Both the position numbers and the translations under genes were made by a program. The notes under the pieces were generated by a model. It was given only the letters and a program-made list of their open reading frames with translations. It was not told the DNA's origin and did not search any database. This document shows positions 51,223 to 60,611 of a stretch of DNA of 60,611 nt, in pieces (within the stretch, counting starts at the first letter, position 1; every line of letters begins with the position of its first letter). This DNA comes from CAYUZU01 sp964448675 (GTDB taxonomy: Bacteria; Planctomycetota; Phycisphaerae; UBA1845; Fen-1342), in contig CAYUZU010000029.1 of assembly GCA_964448675.1 (NCBI GenBank), positions 1-60,611 of the forward strand, in the 5' to 3' direction.

Positions 51223-52472
51223 TGGCCACCGCGATGAACCACATCCAAAGCGATTTCGTGCACCTGGGCCTCGCCAGTGGCGTCGAGTTCGCCGCCGATC
51301 TGCTGCCCGAGCGGCAGACCGTCGCGATCTGCTTCCGCATTCTCGGCGGCATCGTCGCAGAGCCGCCGGAGCTCACCGGCATCGGCGACATCGTCGAGCG
51401 CACCCTTGCCAAGGGCACGCGCAGCTACGACGGCCGCGGCCTGGCGGACGCGTTCGACCAACTGGGCGCCAAGTGGAGCTCGGCCAGCGGCCGGCAGTCC
51501 ATGATCGTCCGTGCTGTCTGCCTGCCGGAGTTCGTCGACCAGGTGGTCGACCTGGTGGCCGAGATGCTCGCCCACCCGACCTTCCCCGATGATGCGTGCC
51601 GCATCGCCAACGAGCTCGCCCAGCTCGAGCTGCGCCACATGGAGGACGAGCCGCAGGAGCTGCTGCGCGTCATGGTGCAGCGCCTGACGCTCGGGCCGCA
51701 CCTGGGCCGCTATCCCGGCGGCACGCTCGAGACGCTCGCCCGGATCGACGCCGAGGCGGTGCGGGCCCACTGGCGCCGGCTGTACAGCACCGGGCGGATG
51801 CAGGTGGTCGCCTCCGGGCCAATCGACGCGGAGGTGCTCGCGCAGCGTATCGACGATGCGTTTGCCGGCCTGGGCTCGCCCGAGCGCCAGGGCCGCGAGC
51901 CGGCCGAGTTCACCTTCACACCCGCCCGCGAGCATCGCCACAAGGAGCTCGAGCAACAGTACCTCGGCATCACCCTGCCGGGCTTGTGGCGCGGGCACGA
52001 TGACTTCCCCGTCGAGCAGGTGCTGATCGGGGTGCTGTCCGGCGGGATGAGCGGCCGCCTGTTCACCGAGGTGCGCGAGAAGCAGGGGCTGGTCTACTGG
52101 GTCGGCGCGTGGCACGAGCAGCCGCGCGGCAAGGGCGTGATCCACCTCGGTGCCAGCACGACGCCCGATCGTTGCGACCGCACGTACGAAACGCTCCTGC
52201 GTGAACTGCACCGACTGAGTGAGGATCTGACCGACGAAGAGGTCGTCCGCGCTCGTGACGGGCTCGTCGCCCAGTACGAGACCGAGGACGACATCACGCG
52301 GGCGCGAACCGCGGGTCTGAGCGACGACCTGTTCCACTTTGGCCGCCCGATCGGTCGCGGGCCGAAGCTCGAGCAGATCCGCGCGGTCACGCTCGAGCGT
52401 GTGCGCGGCTACGCCCGCCGCCTGCCGCTGGATCAACTCTGCGTGGCGAGTCTCGGCCCCCGCGCGATGTAG
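51222..52472 (+). CDS. M16 (insulinase/pitrilysin) family protein lacking the HxxEH zinc motif
   Basis: The product is 416 aa, one M16B-type half. The position of HxxEH reads DIVER in GIGDIVERTLAKGT (residues 53-66), so two of three catalytic residues are gone. The other half-site, with the Arg and Tyr that hold substrate, is kept in GRLFTEVREKQGLVYWVGAW near 280-300. M16B complexes often pair an active subunit with such an inactive one, but no HxxEH partner is in this window. The ATG overlaps the mutase stop (TGATG), so the two are translationally coupled. No signal peptide; cytoplasmic. Confidence 0.85.
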   Translation: MATAMNHIQSDFVHLGLASGVEFAADLLPERQTVAICFRILGGIVAEPPELTGIGDIVERTLAKGTRSYDGRGLADAFDQLGAKWSSASGRQSMIVRAVCLPEFVDQVVDLVAEMLAHPTFPDDACRIANELAQLELRHMEDEPQELLRVMVQRLTLGPHLGRYPGGTLETLARIDAEAVRAHWRRLYSTGRMQVVASGPIDAEVLAQRIDDAFAGLGSPERQGREPAEFTFTPAREHRHKELEQQYLGITLPGLWRGHDDFPVEQVLIGVLSGGMSGRLFTEVREKQGLVYWVGAWHEQPRGKGVIHLGASTTPDRCDRTYETLLRELHRLSEDLTDEEVVRARDGLVAQYETEDDITRARTAGLSDDLFHFGRPIGRGPKLEQIRAVTLERVRGYARRLPLDQLCVASLGPRAM

Positions 52473-52528
52473 CCGGCACCGCGGCCAGGGCCTGCCGCCG
52501 GCCCCCGCGACCGGGCATCAAACGGGGA

Positions 52529-53608
52529 TCACGGCCCCGTCGGGTCTTCGTCACTCGCGGCCGCTTCCTGCAGCGCGAAGTCCTCGTTGAGCGCCTTCTT
52601 GAGCAGCTCGTTCCACTTGTCCCATTCGAGCTTCATACCGGCGGTGTCCTGCTCGCTCATGCGCTCCATGAGCTCCGGCGCCGGGCTCGGCTCGAGAACG
52701 GCCTCGAGGATGTCCTCGCCGACGTAGACGAGCCGCTCCATCGCGTTGCGGTAGGCGAGCAGCGCCTGGCTGCTGGTCTCCTCGTCGAGTGCGGTCAGGC
52801 CTTTCTCGGGCGCGCGGTACTGCTCGATGGCGTAGCGCATCATGCGCGCCGTGATGCGCAACAGCTGATTGCGCTGTTCCGCGCTGATCTGTGGCAGGAG
52901 CCGCAGCGCGCTGCTCAGACCCGCGTCGTCCGCCCCCAGGGCGGCGGCGTCGCGGCGCTCGGCATACGGCTGGCTGCGCTGCTCGAGCAGGTCCAGCAGC
53001 GAGCTGATGTCGGTCTTCAACGCGGCCCCCTGGGCCACGTCGTCGTAGTCCATCGCGGCGTAGATGCTGCGCAATGTGGCGCGCGACTTCTCCTGCTTGC
53101 CGGCCTGGTTGAGCGCGTTCAGCGCATTGCTGTACGCCTCGCCGGCGGCAACGAGCTGCGGGCGCAGCGCACGCAGGCCGACCGCCGCCGCGGCGCGCAC
53201 GCCGGCCCGGTCGTCCTGTAGATTGTCGATGAAGAGCGTGTTGGCTTCGAGCAGGTTGAACGAGGCGAGCAGCGTGAGCAGCCGCGCGGCGGCCCGCACA
53301 TCGCCCCGCCGGATCGCCGTCCCGAACGCGTCCAGGCAGGCACCGGCGTAGGCCTTCCTGAAGGCCGGCTCACCCACGTAGGCTTGTCGCAGCGAGGCCG
53401 TCGCCGCGCGGGCGGCCGCCGGATCCTGTCCGACCACTTCGCTGACGCGCTGGGTGACGAAGGTGCGGATCTGCTGCTGTTCCTCGTCGCTGATGCTGGA
53501 CTTCTCGCGCAGCGGACTGAGGGCGTCACGGGGCGCTTCCTGGGCCGACGCGAAACTGGTGCCGACCAGCACCAGCACCGCGCCCACGAGCAAATATCGC
53601 CTTCTCAT
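52529..53608 (-). CDS. Exported helical-repeat protein of unknown function
   Basis: The product is 359 aa from ATG at 53608 (GGAG nine bases upstream). The signal peptide MRRRYLLVGAVLVLVGTSFA ends ASAQEA. The mature protein is almost all helix with HEAT-like units (DVRAAARLLTLLASFNLLEA; NTLFIDNLQDDRAGVRAAAA; VGLRALRPQLVAAGEAYSNA). The C-terminal part is acidic. Such periplasmic repeats bind other proteins. It is convergent with the M16 gene and diverges from clpS, whose promoter region lies in between. I do not recognise a precise family. Confidence 0.72.
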   Translation of the reverse strand: MRRRYLLVGAVLVLVGTSFASAQEAPRDALSPLREKSSISDEEQQQIRTFVTQRVSEVVGQDPAAARAATASLRQAYVGEPAFRKAYAGACLDAFGTAIRRGDVRAAARLLTLLASFNLLEANTLFIDNLQDDRAGVRAAAAVGLRALRPQLVAAGEAYSNALNALNQAGKQEKSRATLRSIYAAMDYDDVAQGAALKTDISSLLDLLEQRSQPYAERRDAAALGADDAGLSSALRLLPQISAEQRNQLLRITARMMRYAIEQYRAPEKGLTALDEETSSQALLAYRNAMERLVYVGEDILEAVLEPSPAPELMERMSEQDTAGMKLEWDKWNELLKKALNEDFALQEAAASDEDPTGP

Positions 53609-53710
53609 GCACTGGTTCTCCGGTGTTTCCCGAGGGCTGCCGGTGATCGTACGAACCGGAGATTTTAGCCGCCGAAGGTCCGGATCGAAAGGCGCCACGG
53701 CAAAGAAGAC

Positions 53711-53740
53711 TTGACGGCGCCGCGTACCGGATGCTAGCCT
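53711..53740 (+). promoter_or_regulatory. Candidate promoter of clpS
   Basis: TTGACG (53711-53716), 18 nt, TAGCCT (53735-53740), about 50 nt before the start chosen for clpS. The -35 is strong and the -10 is weak. Confidence 0.4.
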
Positions 53741-53789
53741 GAAGGTTGGTGTCGAGCAGCGGGTCGTGATGATCTTGGAGGCAATGAAC

Positions 53790-54095
53790 GTGTCGGAGTC
53801 GGGCACGCAACCAGCACCCGAAACGCAGGTCGATCCGCAACAGCAGCCGCGCACACGGCAGCTACCCCCCTTTCGGGTCATCCTGCACAACGACGACGTG
53901 AACACGTTCGACCACGTCATTGCGGCCATCCTCAAGCTCACGCCGCTCGAGCCGGAGGAAGCGATCGACCGCACGATCGAGGCGCACGAGACGGGTGCCA
54001 GCATTCTCCTCGCCACCCACCAGGAGCGGGCCGAGCTGTATGTGGAACAATTTGCCAGCCTGCGCCTGACCGTCACCTGCGAGCCTGACGCCTGA
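53790..54095 (+). CDS. clpS: ATP-dependent Clp protease adaptor ClpS
   Basis: The product is 101 aa from GTG at 53790, which has GGAGG eight bases upstream; ATG codons at 53769 and 53784 are alternatives, the latter only 2 nt from the same site. The adaptor core is LPPFRVILHNDDVNTFDHVI followed by HETGASILLATHQERAELY, with the DD-N-T-F loop and the final helix that recognise N-degron substrates and dock on ClpA/ClpC. The first ~30 residues are Gln/Pro-rich and disordered. It works in the cytoplasm. No clpA is adjacent. Confidence 0.93.
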   Translation: MSESGTQPAPETQVDPQQQPRTRQLPPFRVILHNDDVNTFDHVIAAILKLTPLEPEEAIDRTIEAHETGASILLATHQERAELYVEQFASLRLTVTCEPDA

Positions 54096-54309
54096 GCGCG
54101 TCCACCCGGCTTTCCCTTACTTGGTTTCCTTCAACCCTGCGTATAGCTGCGACGCGCGGCCGCCACGCGCGCCAGGTCGTGGTTTTTCGGGACGCATGCG
54201 CCGCGAACCGGCCGGCTCGCCCCTGAAGCCGTGTCAGGGATCCGCCTCGCGTGCGCAACGGCCCACCGGCGGCCCCCCGCGCCCCCGCAGGAAAATGCGC
54301 GTCGCCGGT

Positions 54310-54337
54310 TTGACTACGCGATTGGCGCGGCTAGAAG
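54310..54337 (+). promoter_or_regulatory. Candidate promoter of the second PEP-CTERM gene
   Basis: TTGACT (54310-54315), 16 nt, TAGAAG (54332-54337). The leader would be close to 190 nt and includes the stem at 54392-54421. Confidence 0.35.
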
Positions 54338-54391
54338 CATACCATGGGTGAAGGGCTGTTTTCGTATCAATCGCGGTTAATGTCCGGATTC

Positions 54392-54421
54392 GTGTGTTGC
54401 GCGTGTCAAGTGGCAACACAC
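54392..54421 (+). promoter_or_regulatory. 9-bp stem in the 5' leader of the PEP-CTERM gene
   Basis: GTGTGTTGC (54392-54400) pairs perfectly with GCAACACAC (54413-54421) around a 12-nt loop. It may be an operator or an RNA hairpin in the leader. Confidence 0.4.
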
Positions 54422-54532
54422 AGTCGACGGGCTGTTTGGCGGCGTGCTATGTTCGGCGCGCGGCATCGAAACGGACTGGGCTGGCGCCGTGTGAGCATGG
54501 CGCCCTTACTCACCTCTGGAGGAGAGAAGGAC

Positions 54533-55450
54533 ATGATTCGAAAAGCGATCCTCGGCACATTGGTGCTCGGCTTGCCCGCAAGCCTCGCGCTCGCGGACCT
54601 CACGGTCGACACGGACCTCGGCGTACTCGGTGCAGGCGCGGTGAACCTGGTCGGCGACACCGCCGGCGCCGGCAACGAGGCGGATTACTACGTCAACACG
54701 ACCAACCCTGCCGGTAATTGGGGCAACGACTACGTCTATCAGTTCGCCACCACCGAGACGTTCCTGTTCAATCTGAGCTCGAACGCGCTCACCGGCGATC
54801 CGGACTTCTTCCTGCTCGATTCGCTGCTGACGGCGCCGGACGGCCCGAAGAACGCGGCGCAGAACGACATCGCCGCGTATTTCCTCGACGCGACGCCGCC
54901 CGCCAGTGGCACGCCGTATCTTCTGGCCGCTGGCACGTACTACGTTTCGGCCGACTCATTCATCGGTTTTGACGGTGGTGTGGTGCCGGGCGACGCGACG
55001 TTCGACGTGACCTTGTCGCTCGACACGATCATGACGCCGACGGCGACGGATCTCGGCGTTCTCGCCAACGAGGGGGAGGCGTTCACGATCGACTCGTTCG
55101 GCTCGGACTTCGACACCGAACTCGCGCTGTTTGACAGCGACAGCCTGCTACTCAGTACCAATGACGACGCCGGCGGCGTCCTGCAAAGCGAGCTGGACCT
55201 CGCGAGCGGGCTGGCGGCCGGGCAGTACTACGTGGCCCTGGGCGGTTTCAACAGCATCTTTGGCGATGGTTTCTCGGCCACCGGCGGCAGTTCGTCGGGC
55301 GACTACACCCTGAACTACCCCGGCGGCAGCTCCGACGGCACGCTGGCCGCCGACACGATCGCGTGGTTCAGCTTCACGGTGGTGCCGGAGCCGGGCAGCC
55401 TGCTGCTGCTGGGCCTGGCGGGTGCGGCGCTGGCGCGGCGCTCGCGTTAG
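54533..55450 (+). CDS. Exported PEP-CTERM protein with two beta-sandwich (PPC-like) repeats
   Basis: The product is 305 aa. ATG at 54533 follows an extended purine-rich site (GGAGGAGAGAAGG). The signal peptide MIRKAILGTLVLGLPASLAL ends ALA. Two similar beta domains follow: ADYYVNTTNPAGNWGNDYVY with FATTETFLFNLSSNALTGDP, and TDLGVLANEGEAFTIDSFGS with LASGLAAGQYYVALGGFNSI. These resemble bacterial pre-peptidase C-terminal (PPC) modules. The end VVPEPGSLLLLGLAGAALAR plus RSR is a PEP-CTERM signal, so the protein should be processed at the outer envelope by exosortase. It is probably structural. Confidence 0.87.
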   Translation: MIRKAILGTLVLGLPASLALADLTVDTDLGVLGAGAVNLVGDTAGAGNEADYYVNTTNPAGNWGNDYVYQFATTETFLFNLSSNALTGDPDFFLLDSLLTAPDGPKNAAQNDIAAYFLDATPPASGTPYLLAAGTYYVSADSFIGFDGGVVPGDATFDVTLSLDTIMTPTATDLGVLANEGEAFTIDSFGSDFDTELALFDSDSLLLSTNDDAGGVLQSELDLASGLAAGQYYVALGGFNSIFGDGFSATGGSSSGDYTLNYPGGSSDGTLAADTIAWFSFTVVPEPGSLLLLGLAGAALARRSR

Positions 55451-55477
55451 TCGCGCCACAAGCAATCAAAGAAGACT

Positions 55478-55518
55478 GGGCCGGGTTGCGCCGCCAGGTG
55501 CGCCCGGCCCTTTCGCTT
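55478..55518. terminator. Strong terminator between the PEP-CTERM gene and glmS
   Basis: GGGCCGGG (55478-55485) pairs with CCCGGCCC (55503-55510), with additional inner pairs, and TTTCGCTT follows on the plus strand. It lies between convergent genes and can serve both. Confidence 0.75.
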
Positions 55519-55544
55519 GCGCCGCGGGCCGTGCAGCAACTCGC

Positions 55545-57371
<1,827 letters not shown>

Positions 57372-57642
57372 TGTCGACCTCCGGTGACGGGGGCATCCTA
57401 CGGGACGGTGGCGGCCCTGTGTGATACGACAACGGCCTGATCAGGTGCGGTACTGAACCGAACTTCGCGTCAGGCCGATTTCTAACGCCAATGGCTGCCG
57501 ATGTTACTATCGGTGGCCCGGCCGCGGAACGCCATTCGGCGCTGAAAGCGGCTGTCTGTCGGCGTCTCGCCGGTTCGGGCCGGCCGCCGGGATGGTCGAC
57601 GACCAACGCAGGGACCGAGAACTGGCACGAAGCGAGGTAGCA

Positions 57643-57984
57643 ATGAATTCGACTCACCAGCCGGCCGCCGAAAAGCTGATTTCCCATCTCATCCAGGAGG
57701 ATCCCGAGCTGCGCGACGTCGTGGAGGAGTTCGTGCAGGGGCTGGGGGCCCGTGTGGAGGAGTTGCGGCAGGCACACGACCAGATGGACTGGGACACGCT
57801 CACGACGCTGGCGCACCGCTTGAAGGGGGCCGGTGGCTCGTACGGTTATCCGGACATCAGCCAGCTTTGTGCCAGGATCGAGCAGGACGCGCGCCAGCAG
57901 GAAGCGGCCGAGATGCAGGCATTGATCAATCGGCTGAATGATCTGACGGGGGCGGCCCTGTCGGGGTTGCGCGAGCCGAACTGA
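57643..57984 (+). CDS. Single-domain histidine phosphotransfer (Hpt) protein
   Basis: The product is 113 aa from ATG at 57643 (GAGG five bases upstream). The Hpt helix pair carries the phospho-accepting His58 in LAHRLKGAGGSYGYPDISQL; the flanking HxLKGxG pattern is diagnostic. It should relay phosphate from a hybrid kinase receiver to a final response regulator. No kinase is adjacent, but the 1376-residue hybrid kinase at 34.5-38.7 kb ends in a receiver and is the only candidate donor in this window. Cytoplasmic. The longer upstream frame has no ribosome site. Confidence 0.88.
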   Translation: MNSTHQPAAEKLISHLIQEDPELRDVVEEFVQGLGARVEELRQAHDQMDWDTLTTLAHRLKGAGGSYGYPDISQLCARIEQDARQQEAAEMQALINRLNDLTGAALSGLREPN

Positions 57985-58208
57985 GTCGGCGCTGCCGGCC
58001 TCGACTGCGCGCTGGGCACCGGTCGTTCTGGGACGCGGGCGACGACTGCTCACCGGCGCGTTTTTTCAGACCTCCCCGGATTCCGTCGATGAACCCGGCA
58101 GCGACGGGGCCGGCTCGATGAAGCCATCGGGCGGGTCGCGCCCCGGGCCGCAATCGGTCCGATAACCCAGCCCGACACTGCGTCACTTCGTCCTGCGGGA
58201 AGAACGGG

Positions 58209-60368
58209 ATGGCCAAGCGGATGACCCCGATCACGCGGATTCGATACGGAGCCAGCGTTGGTGCGCTCACGGGGGCAATCTGGGGTCTGGTGGACACGGT
58301 CGGCGCGGTGTACTTCGGCGGCTCGATCCCGTGGCAGTTTCCGGTATTGGCCATCGCCAGCTACGTGCTGCTCGCGGCCTTGGGCGGTGCCGCCGCCGGC
58401 GTCGTGGCCGGTTGGCGATTGCGTGGCGCGGCGCCGCACCACGCGGACGCGACCCGCGCACGAACCCGGGGACTCTGCCTGGCAGGCGCCTGTCTGGCGA
58501 CGCTCGCGATCTGCCTGATTCGGGAGGTCAGCCTCGAGGCAACCCTCGCCGCTGTCGCCGTGCTCACCGCTGGGGCCGCGGCCAGCGCCCTGCTCTTCGG
58601 CATTCGACTGGTGTCGGAGCGGGCGTACGCGTGGCAGGTGCTCTGCGCCGCAGGCTTGCTCGTCTACTGGATGCAGGTGGACGCGGCGCTCGACGAGTCC
58701 GCGGCAAGCACTGGTCAGCGGACGGCCGGTTACGCGGCGTTCTTTGTCGGCGTCGCCCTGGCGTACGCCGCCGGCTGGTGGCTGCTGGGCCGCATGCGCT
58801 GGCTTGTGCGTGTGGATACGCCCCGCCAAAGCGCTGTCCGAGCGGCCGCTGCCGCATTGTTGGGCGTGGGCCTCTCGCTCGGTCTGATCGCGGCGCGCGA
58901 GACGCCGTACATTCACCGGCCGCACCGTATGAACGCCGCCCAGGCCGGCACAAGGCGACCCAACGTGATCCTGATCTCGCTGGATACGGTGCGGGCCGAT
59001 CATCTGTCACTGTACGGGTATCATCGTCCGACTTCCCCCAACCTGACGTCCCTGGCGGCGGAGGGGGTCGTGTACGAACGTGCGATTTCGCCGGCCAGCT
59101 GGACCCTGCCGGCGCACGCGTCGCTGTTCACCGGCGTGATGCCATCGCAGCACGGCGCCCATTACTACAACGCCTACGACCTGGCCGAATCGGCCGAGGA
59201 GATGGCGCGGATCCGGCTGCGGACGCAGCACACGATCGTCCGCCCGCTCCCCGAGGACTTCGAGACACTGGCAGAGCGCCTCTGGTCGAGCGGCTACGCG
59301 ACGGCCGCGATCGTGAGTAATTCAGGGGCCCTAAATCACGTGTATCAGCTCGCCCAGGGGTTCGACCTCTATGATGACCGCAGCGATACGTCCCTGCGGT
59401 CCGTCCGGTCGCGCCTCGATACACCGGCGATTGCCGTTTGGCGCAAGCTGTACGAACTGCTCGGTGGCGTGACCACCGAGGAGTTTCGCACCGCCGCGGA
59501 GATGAACCGCGAGATCGTTCGCTGGCTGGACAGCGAACCGCCGAAGCCGTTCTTCCTCTTCATCAACTACATGGACGCCCACGATCCGTACACGCGACGC
59601 GTCGGCTATGCGCTCGGCGAGCTTGGCGGCCAGAGTGCGGCGGGCTCGACCGGCCTGTCGCGCGTGCCGCCCGCCTACCGCGAGAATGTGGACATCTACG
59701 ACAGCGAGCTCGCGTACCTCGATGATCATCTCGGGCGACTCTTGGCGACGTTGAAGGCACGGGGGCTGTACGAAGACAGCATGATCGTCGTGTTCAGCGA
59801 CCACGGCGAGGCGTTTGGTGAGCACGGCTGGTTCACGCACGGGCGCTCCCTCCACCAGGAAGAAGTCTGGGTGCCGCTCGTGATTCGCTACCCCAACGCG
59901 CGCCAGCGCGGCGCCGTTGCGGCGACCACTTCCACGCTCGTCGTCTTTGATGAGATCCTGCGCGTCGCCGGCGCGCGCGATCGCCGATCCGCCCCGACGC
60001 CCTCCGGCGTCGACGAGCGTGTCCGATCGCCGGGCGGTCCGCCGAAAGTTCTGGCCGAATTGTGGCCCCAATGGGACAAGGACGACGGCGCACACCCCGG
60101 GGGCGTCACCTGTGCCGTGGTCAGCGAAGACGGCGTGAAGGTAATCCGGAACCCCGACGAGCAGGTTGAGGTCTACGACCTCGCGACGGATCCCGTAGAG
60201 GTCGACAATCTTTACGGGCGGTCGCTTGACTTCGTCGCTTGGGCGGAGCCGTGGCTGATGGACTGGGCGGCCATGATGCGGCTGCGGCGCCCCGCCGAGG
60301 ACACGAGCGTCGCGCTGGAGAACGAGATGCTTGAGCAGCTGCGCACGCTCGGGTACGTGGGCGAGTAG
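58209..60368 (+). CDS. Membrane-anchored sulfatase-superfamily phosphohydrolase/phosphotransferase with Thr nucleophile
   Basis: The product is 719 aa. About seven hydrophobic stretches occupy residues 10-240 (e.g. FPVLAIASYVLLAALGGAAA). The hydrolase domain begins at residue 252: PNVILISLDTVRADHLSLYG with metal-ligand Asp259, SPNLTSLAAEGVVYERA, then SPASWTLPAHASLFTG with Thr299 where sulfatases have the formylglycine Cys/Ser, FFLFINYMDAHDPYTR, and VVFSDHGEAFGEHGWFTHGR. Thr in this place is typical of phosphoglycerol and phosphoethanolamine transferases and nucleotide pyrophosphatases, so phosphate-ester chemistry on envelope polymers is more likely than sulfate ester cleavage. Confidence 0.88.
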   Translation: MAKRMTPITRIRYGASVGALTGAIWGLVDTVGAVYFGGSIPWQFPVLAIASYVLLAALGGAAAGVVAGWRLRGAAPHHADATRARTRGLCLAGACLATLAICLIREVSLEATLAAVAVLTAGAAASALLFGIRLVSERAYAWQVLCAAGLLVYWMQVDAALDESAASTGQRTAGYAAFFVGVALAYAAGWWLLGRMRWLVRVDTPRQSAVRAAAAALLGVGLSLGLIAARETPYIHRPHRMNAAQAGTRRPNVILISLDTVRADHLSLYGYHRPTSPNLTSLAAEGVVYERAISPASWTLPAHASLFTGVMPSQHGAHYYNAYDLAESAEEMARIRLRTQHTIVRPLPEDFETLAERLWSSGYATAAIVSNSGALNHVYQLAQGFDLYDDRSDTSLRSVRSRLDTPAIAVWRKLYELLGGVTTEEFRTAAEMNREIVRWLDSEPPKPFFLFINYMDAHDPYTRRVGYALGELGGQSAAGSTGLSRVPPAYRENVDIYDSELAYLDDHLGRLLATLKARGLYEDSMIVVFSDHGEAFGEHGWFTHGRSLHQEEVWVPLVIRYPNARQRGAVAATTSTLVVFDEILRVAGARDRRSAPTPSGVDERVRSPGGPPKVLAELWPQWDKDDGAHPGGVTCAVVSEDGVKVIRNPDEQVEVYDLATDPVEVDNLYGRSLDFVAWAEPWLMDWAAMMRLRRPAEDTSVALENEMLEQLRTLGYVGE

Positions 60369-60380
60369 GCGGTCGGGCGG

Positions 60381-60401
60381 CGTGCGGCGTGCGGCGTGCG
60401 G
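60381..60401. repeat. Short 7-bp tandem repeat
   Basis: Three perfect CGTGCGG units, directly after the phosphohydrolase stop codon. It is too short to interpret. Confidence 0.7.
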
Positions 60402-60410
60402 CGCATAGAA

Positions 60411-60438
60411 GAAGCCCGGCCGTTGGGGGCCGGGCTTC
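60411..60438. terminator. Perfect 11-bp hairpin between the phosphohydrolase gene and 16S
   Basis: GAAGCCCGGCC (60411-60421) and GGCCGGGCTTC (60428-60438) pair perfectly around GTTGGG. On the minus strand TTCTATG follows, so it could end the 16S transcript as well as that of the phosphohydrolase gene. Confidence 0.75.

Positions 60439-60611
<173 letters not shown>

Larger units (their letters stand above)
54096..54532. other. Leader region before the second PEP-CTERM gene
   Basis: The region is 437 bp without a gene; small frames here lack support. A promoter-like pair (54310-54337) and a 9-bp stem (54392-54421) are listed separately. GC-rich string sequence fills the first half. Confidence 0.45.

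Noticed and set aside
54121..54351. Short frames in the leader of the second PEP-CTERM gene
   Set aside because: Arg/Pro-rich chance frames; the region holds promoter-like and hairpin signals instead.
57372..57642. glmS ribozyme/riboswitch in the glmS leader
   Set aside because: No recognisable core; such ribozymes are mostly found in Firmicutes.

Overview
The window is about 60.6 kb of high-GC bacterial DNA with roughly forty convincing protein genes, no mobile elements or CRISPR, and the 3' end of a 16S rRNA gene at the right edge. The gene set points to a Planctomycetota bacterium, perhaps Phycisphaerae-like. The clues are secreted proteins ending in VPEP-type (PEP-CTERM) sorting signals, Asp/Asn-rich calcium-loop (dockerin-like) repeats, VIT/VWA and SUMF1-like exported proteins, a BlaI/M56 signalling operon, a 16S gene that is not followed by 23S, and GTG/TTG starts with strong GGAGG ribosome sites matching the visible anti-Shine-Dalgarno. 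This placement is inferred from gene content only.

Left third (1-22.8 kb). A 71-72 bp tandem repeat lies beside a PEP-CTERM SUMF1-like gene. A zinc-ribbon protein follows, then a tightly coupled pair: a Maf/DUF115 flagellin-glycosylation-type protein and a SPASM protein whose radical-SAM cysteines are missing. Two small paralogous proteins of unknown function come next. After them lie a VIT-VWA protein, acetoacetyl-CoA synthetase, a macro-domain hydrolase, a MacB-type permease, glycyl-tRNA synthetase, a FlgM-like anti-sigma factor and a URO-D family protein. This part ends with a three-gene operon, blaI / M56 membrane protease / C25-like secreted protein, with 4-nt overlaps and palindromic operators upstream.

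Middle (22.8-41.7 kb). gcvH-gcvP of the glycine cleavage system is followed by signalling genes: a multi-PAS protein, a CHASE2 adenylate cyclase and a 1376-residue hybrid histidine kinase. Between these sit a coiled-coil lipoprotein, an HDAC-like deacetylase and a COG0731-like radical SAM protein. A monotopic sugar-phosphate transferase and a secreted thioredoxin/dockerin-like fusion close this part.

Right third (41.7-60.6 kb). A Tat-exported sugar isomerase-like protein precedes a six-gene minus-strand run (TIM-barrel glycosidase-like, lipoprotein, OB-like membrane protein, amidohydrolase, trans-sulfuration PLP enzyme, purB). Then come a phosphomannomutase coupled to an M16-type protein without its zinc motif, an exported helical-repeat protein, clpS, a second PEP-CTERM protein, glmS, a lone Hpt protein and a membrane phosphohydrolase of the sulfatase superfamily with Thr in place of the formylglycine Cys. 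The last bases are the 3' end of 16S rRNA on the minus strand.

The most interesting items are the BlaI-M56-C25-like operon, the Maf/degenerate radical-SAM pair, the small paralogue pair, the HxxEH-less M16 protein coupled to the mutase, and the unlinked 16S gene. Functions come from motif recognition by eye; no database search was possible.
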